Shown piece by piece: positions 62,831 through 64,000 of a DNA stretch of 64,000 nucleotides. The stretch spans positions 62,001 to 126,000 of the forward strand of contig NC_060024.1 of NCBI RefSeq assembly GCF_021134715.1. The letters run 5' to 3'. This stretch comes from Daphnia pulex (Eukaryota; Arthropoda; Branchiopoda; Diplostraca; Daphniidae). The notes below the pieces were generated by a model that was given only the letters and a program-made list of their open reading frames with translations, was not told the DNA's origin and ran no database searches. Made by a program: the position numbers and the translations under genes. How positions within the stretch are numbered: the first letter of the stretch is position 1; every line of letters begins with the position of its first letter.

Positions 62831-63192
62831 CTGAGCACTGCTGGCTGCCTATTTTCTGGTTGATCATCTGCTTGCTGCGCATCTGCAGGCTGTCCATCTC
62901 TTGGCTGATTTTGTTGAGCCCGCCGTTCTTCTGACTGCTCTCTCCTTAAGCGATTTTCTTCCACGATTCGCTGCAACCTTTCTCTAGACCGTTCTCTCCG
63001 TTCACGCTCCAACCTCTCGAGTTCTGCCTCGTCTGGAGCTCGAAATCCGCTGCGCCGATCGTTTCGACGTGGGCTGCGAGAACGATCCGACCGATCTTGG
63101 GTTGGACGACGCTCCCGACTTGAACGACCAGAACGGCGAGAGACTGAAGAATCACTTTCCGAAGATGACGAACTTGAACTGTCTGACGGCAT
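62815..63192 (-). CDS. SR/RE-rich N-terminal ORF of DIRS copy 2
   Basis: 125 codons starting MPSDSSSSSSSESDSSVSRR, then repeated R-S, R-R-E and E-R-L-x-R-E-R stretches, and a Q/P/A-rich end. It is strongly biased and resembles splicing-factor-like SR/RE domains, but here it is the N-terminal part of a DIRS gag-type protein, judged by position and orientation. The Met at 63192 follows a stop-containing leader, so the start is plausible. Confidence 0.55.
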   Translation of the reverse strand: MPSDSSSSSSSESDSSVSRRSGRSSRERRPTQDRSDRSRSPRRNDRRSGFRAPDEAELERLERERRERSRERLQRIVEENRLRREQSEERRAQQNQPRDGQPADAQQADDQPENRQPAVLRNRSS

Positions 63193-63344
63193 GACAGTTT
63201 TGCGTAAGAGCCGAAAACGTCTGAGGGTAAAGGGGGCGTTGAGGTCCTGAGGCGGACCATCTCGTTATTCTTTTGTTTTGTTTTTTTGCGTTGAAAGGGC
63301 TAGGATATAAAGTGTCAACACTAAGTTAAGTTCGAGCGATTTAC

Positions 63345-63480
63345 ATGCAATCTGGGTGGAGACTGCAGCCTGGTTAGCCTTCAACATGCATAGAAATTGC
63401 CAATTCTGCAAAAAGGATCCAGAAACTGATGAGCATCTAATGATTTACTGTCATCTTCGCCAAAATTTATGGAGCTGCGC
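63345..63480 (+). mobile_element. Tx1-like LINE fragment (copy 3)
   Basis: CAATCTGGGTGGAGACTGCA matches AAATCTGGGTAGAAACTGCA of the larger copy at 37323. AAATTGCCAATTCTGCAAAA, then GGATCCAGAAACTGATGAGC and ATCTAATGATTTACTGTCAT, match 37441-37503 (zinc motif CQFCxKDxETDEHLMIxCHL). About 60-70 bases between these blocks are deleted relative to 37340-37435. Similarity ends near GGAGCTG (63477). Confidence 0.68.
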
Positions 63481-64000
63481 AGGGGAAAAACTCCCCCTTT
63501 GATGCGATAATTCGGGGTTGGATTATCGATTATTTTTAGATTAGATACCATAAGAGAAAACGGTGGTCCATAATTTTGTCCACTTGAGTCGTGAATTGCT
63601 TTTTTATATCTTTGAAATGTTTTAAGATATTTCAACTCCTTTTTCTCAACTGATGTATTCCACTTACACAGACACACGAACTGAAAAAAATCCAAATTCT
63701 TTATGCACGCATTTTCTTTAAGGCACTGTATAGAAATATAAATGTAGACTATCCCTTAGAATCGGGACATATTTTCAATCATGTGAAATGTTTTAGATTA
63801 GATGTAAACAAATTTTCAACGTAAAACGACAATCACATAACAAAAAAAGAAAGAAAGGAAAAGAACCAAGTCTATCGACCATCTATACAATGCATGCTTT
63901 ACTCCAAGCTTTACATTCCGTAAGTCAATTGAAGGCTTGATGCTCTAAATCTTGTTTTACTGTTGGAAGTTGGAAAAGGTGTACACAGACCCGTTATCTT
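63481..64000. other. AT-rich right edge, no gene seen
   Basis: No recognisable domain in either strand. The minus-strand ORF 63381-63695 overlaps the LINE fragment and looks like chance. Confidence 0.3.

Larger units (their letters stand above)
61180..63344 (-). mobile_element. DIRS-type retrotransposon (copy 2), truncated
   Basis: On the minus strand from 63344: a left end related to DIRS copy 1 (AAATCGCTCGAACTTAACT), an SR-rich ORF, a gag-like ORF, a Gly/Arg-rich region and then the RT domain, which breaks off near 61480 before the catalytic YxDD box. A possible RNase H-adjacent remnant (SVSKDISEEISSWMNMVISI) lies at about 61290-61360. The recombinase and right repeats are absent. The element directly abuts Tx1-like sequence at 63345. 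Confidence 0.7.

Noticed and set aside
1..64000. CRISPR arrays, bacterial operons, prophage or rRNA genes
   Set aside because: No regularly spaced direct repeats, no ribosome-binding-site-led gene strings and no rRNA-like segments. The sequence is eukaryotic in character throughout.

Overview
The window looks like a piece of an invertebrate nuclear genome, probably an arthropod. A Daphnia-like crustacean is my best guess, but it is only a guess. The sequence is AT-rich with long homopolymers. Introns with clear GT..AG borders are about 60-75 bp long. The transposon mix is animal-type: R2/NeSL-like, L2/CR1-like and Tx1-like LINEs, DIRS, copia, PIF/Harbinger, hAT, P-like, Tc1/mariner-type and CACTA (tnp2-like) elements. 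I found no rRNA or functional tRNA gene and nothing bacterial. Most of the window is a layered graveyard of mobile elements. Few reading frames are intact and many short ORFs are chance.

Layout: 0-0.8 kb is a PIF/Harbinger transposase N-terminus (minus). 1.0-3.6 kb is a decayed R2-like LINE (family A). 4.0-6.1 kb is the C-terminal half of a second R2-like family (family B). 6.1-14.5 kb is a nest: family A sequence carries a copia pol fragment (6.9-9.76 kb, minus) and a nearly complete DIRS element (10.26-13.66 kb). 16.1-22.1 kb is a longer family B copy, split by an insertion that carries a Myb/SANT-like pseudogene (minus). 22.9 kb holds another family B scrap. 24.2-27.4 kb is bounded by long inverted repeats and contains P-transposase-like and Tx1-like fragments. 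29.6-32.15 kb is a broken multi-exon DUF4806-like gene (minus) with a hAT C-terminus lying between its exons. 33.1-35.6 kb is an L2/CR1-like LINE with one open 812-codon frame. 35.7-38.0 kb is a Tx1-like LINE. 38.9-39.75 kb is an 858-bp terminal-inverted-repeat element with an 8-bp target duplication.

39.9-46.48 kb is the best candidate for a coherent system. It is a CACTA-like element with matching ends and subterminal GGATGTCC-type repeats. On its minus strand it carries a tnp2-like transposase followed at once by a DUF4806-type second gene, and a three-copy tandem repeat of about 375 bp lies upstream of the transposase. A second tnp2-like fragment (47.4-49.1 kb, plus) is interrupted by one of two almost identical 230-bp hAT-type MITEs. 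Next come a 974-bp TTAA-flanked near-perfect palindrome (50.6-51.5 kb) and a fairly intact multi-exon gene (52.5-54.7 kb, plus) related to the DUF4806-type proteins, with a Tc1/mariner-type MITE in it. A P-element transposase pseudogene follows (55.6-57.2 kb, minus). A second DIRS element (about 61.2-63.34 kb, minus) abuts a third Tx1-like fragment at the right edge.

Together the sequence records successive rounds of insertion. Target duplications, end structures and interrupted frames allow much of the order to be read directly.
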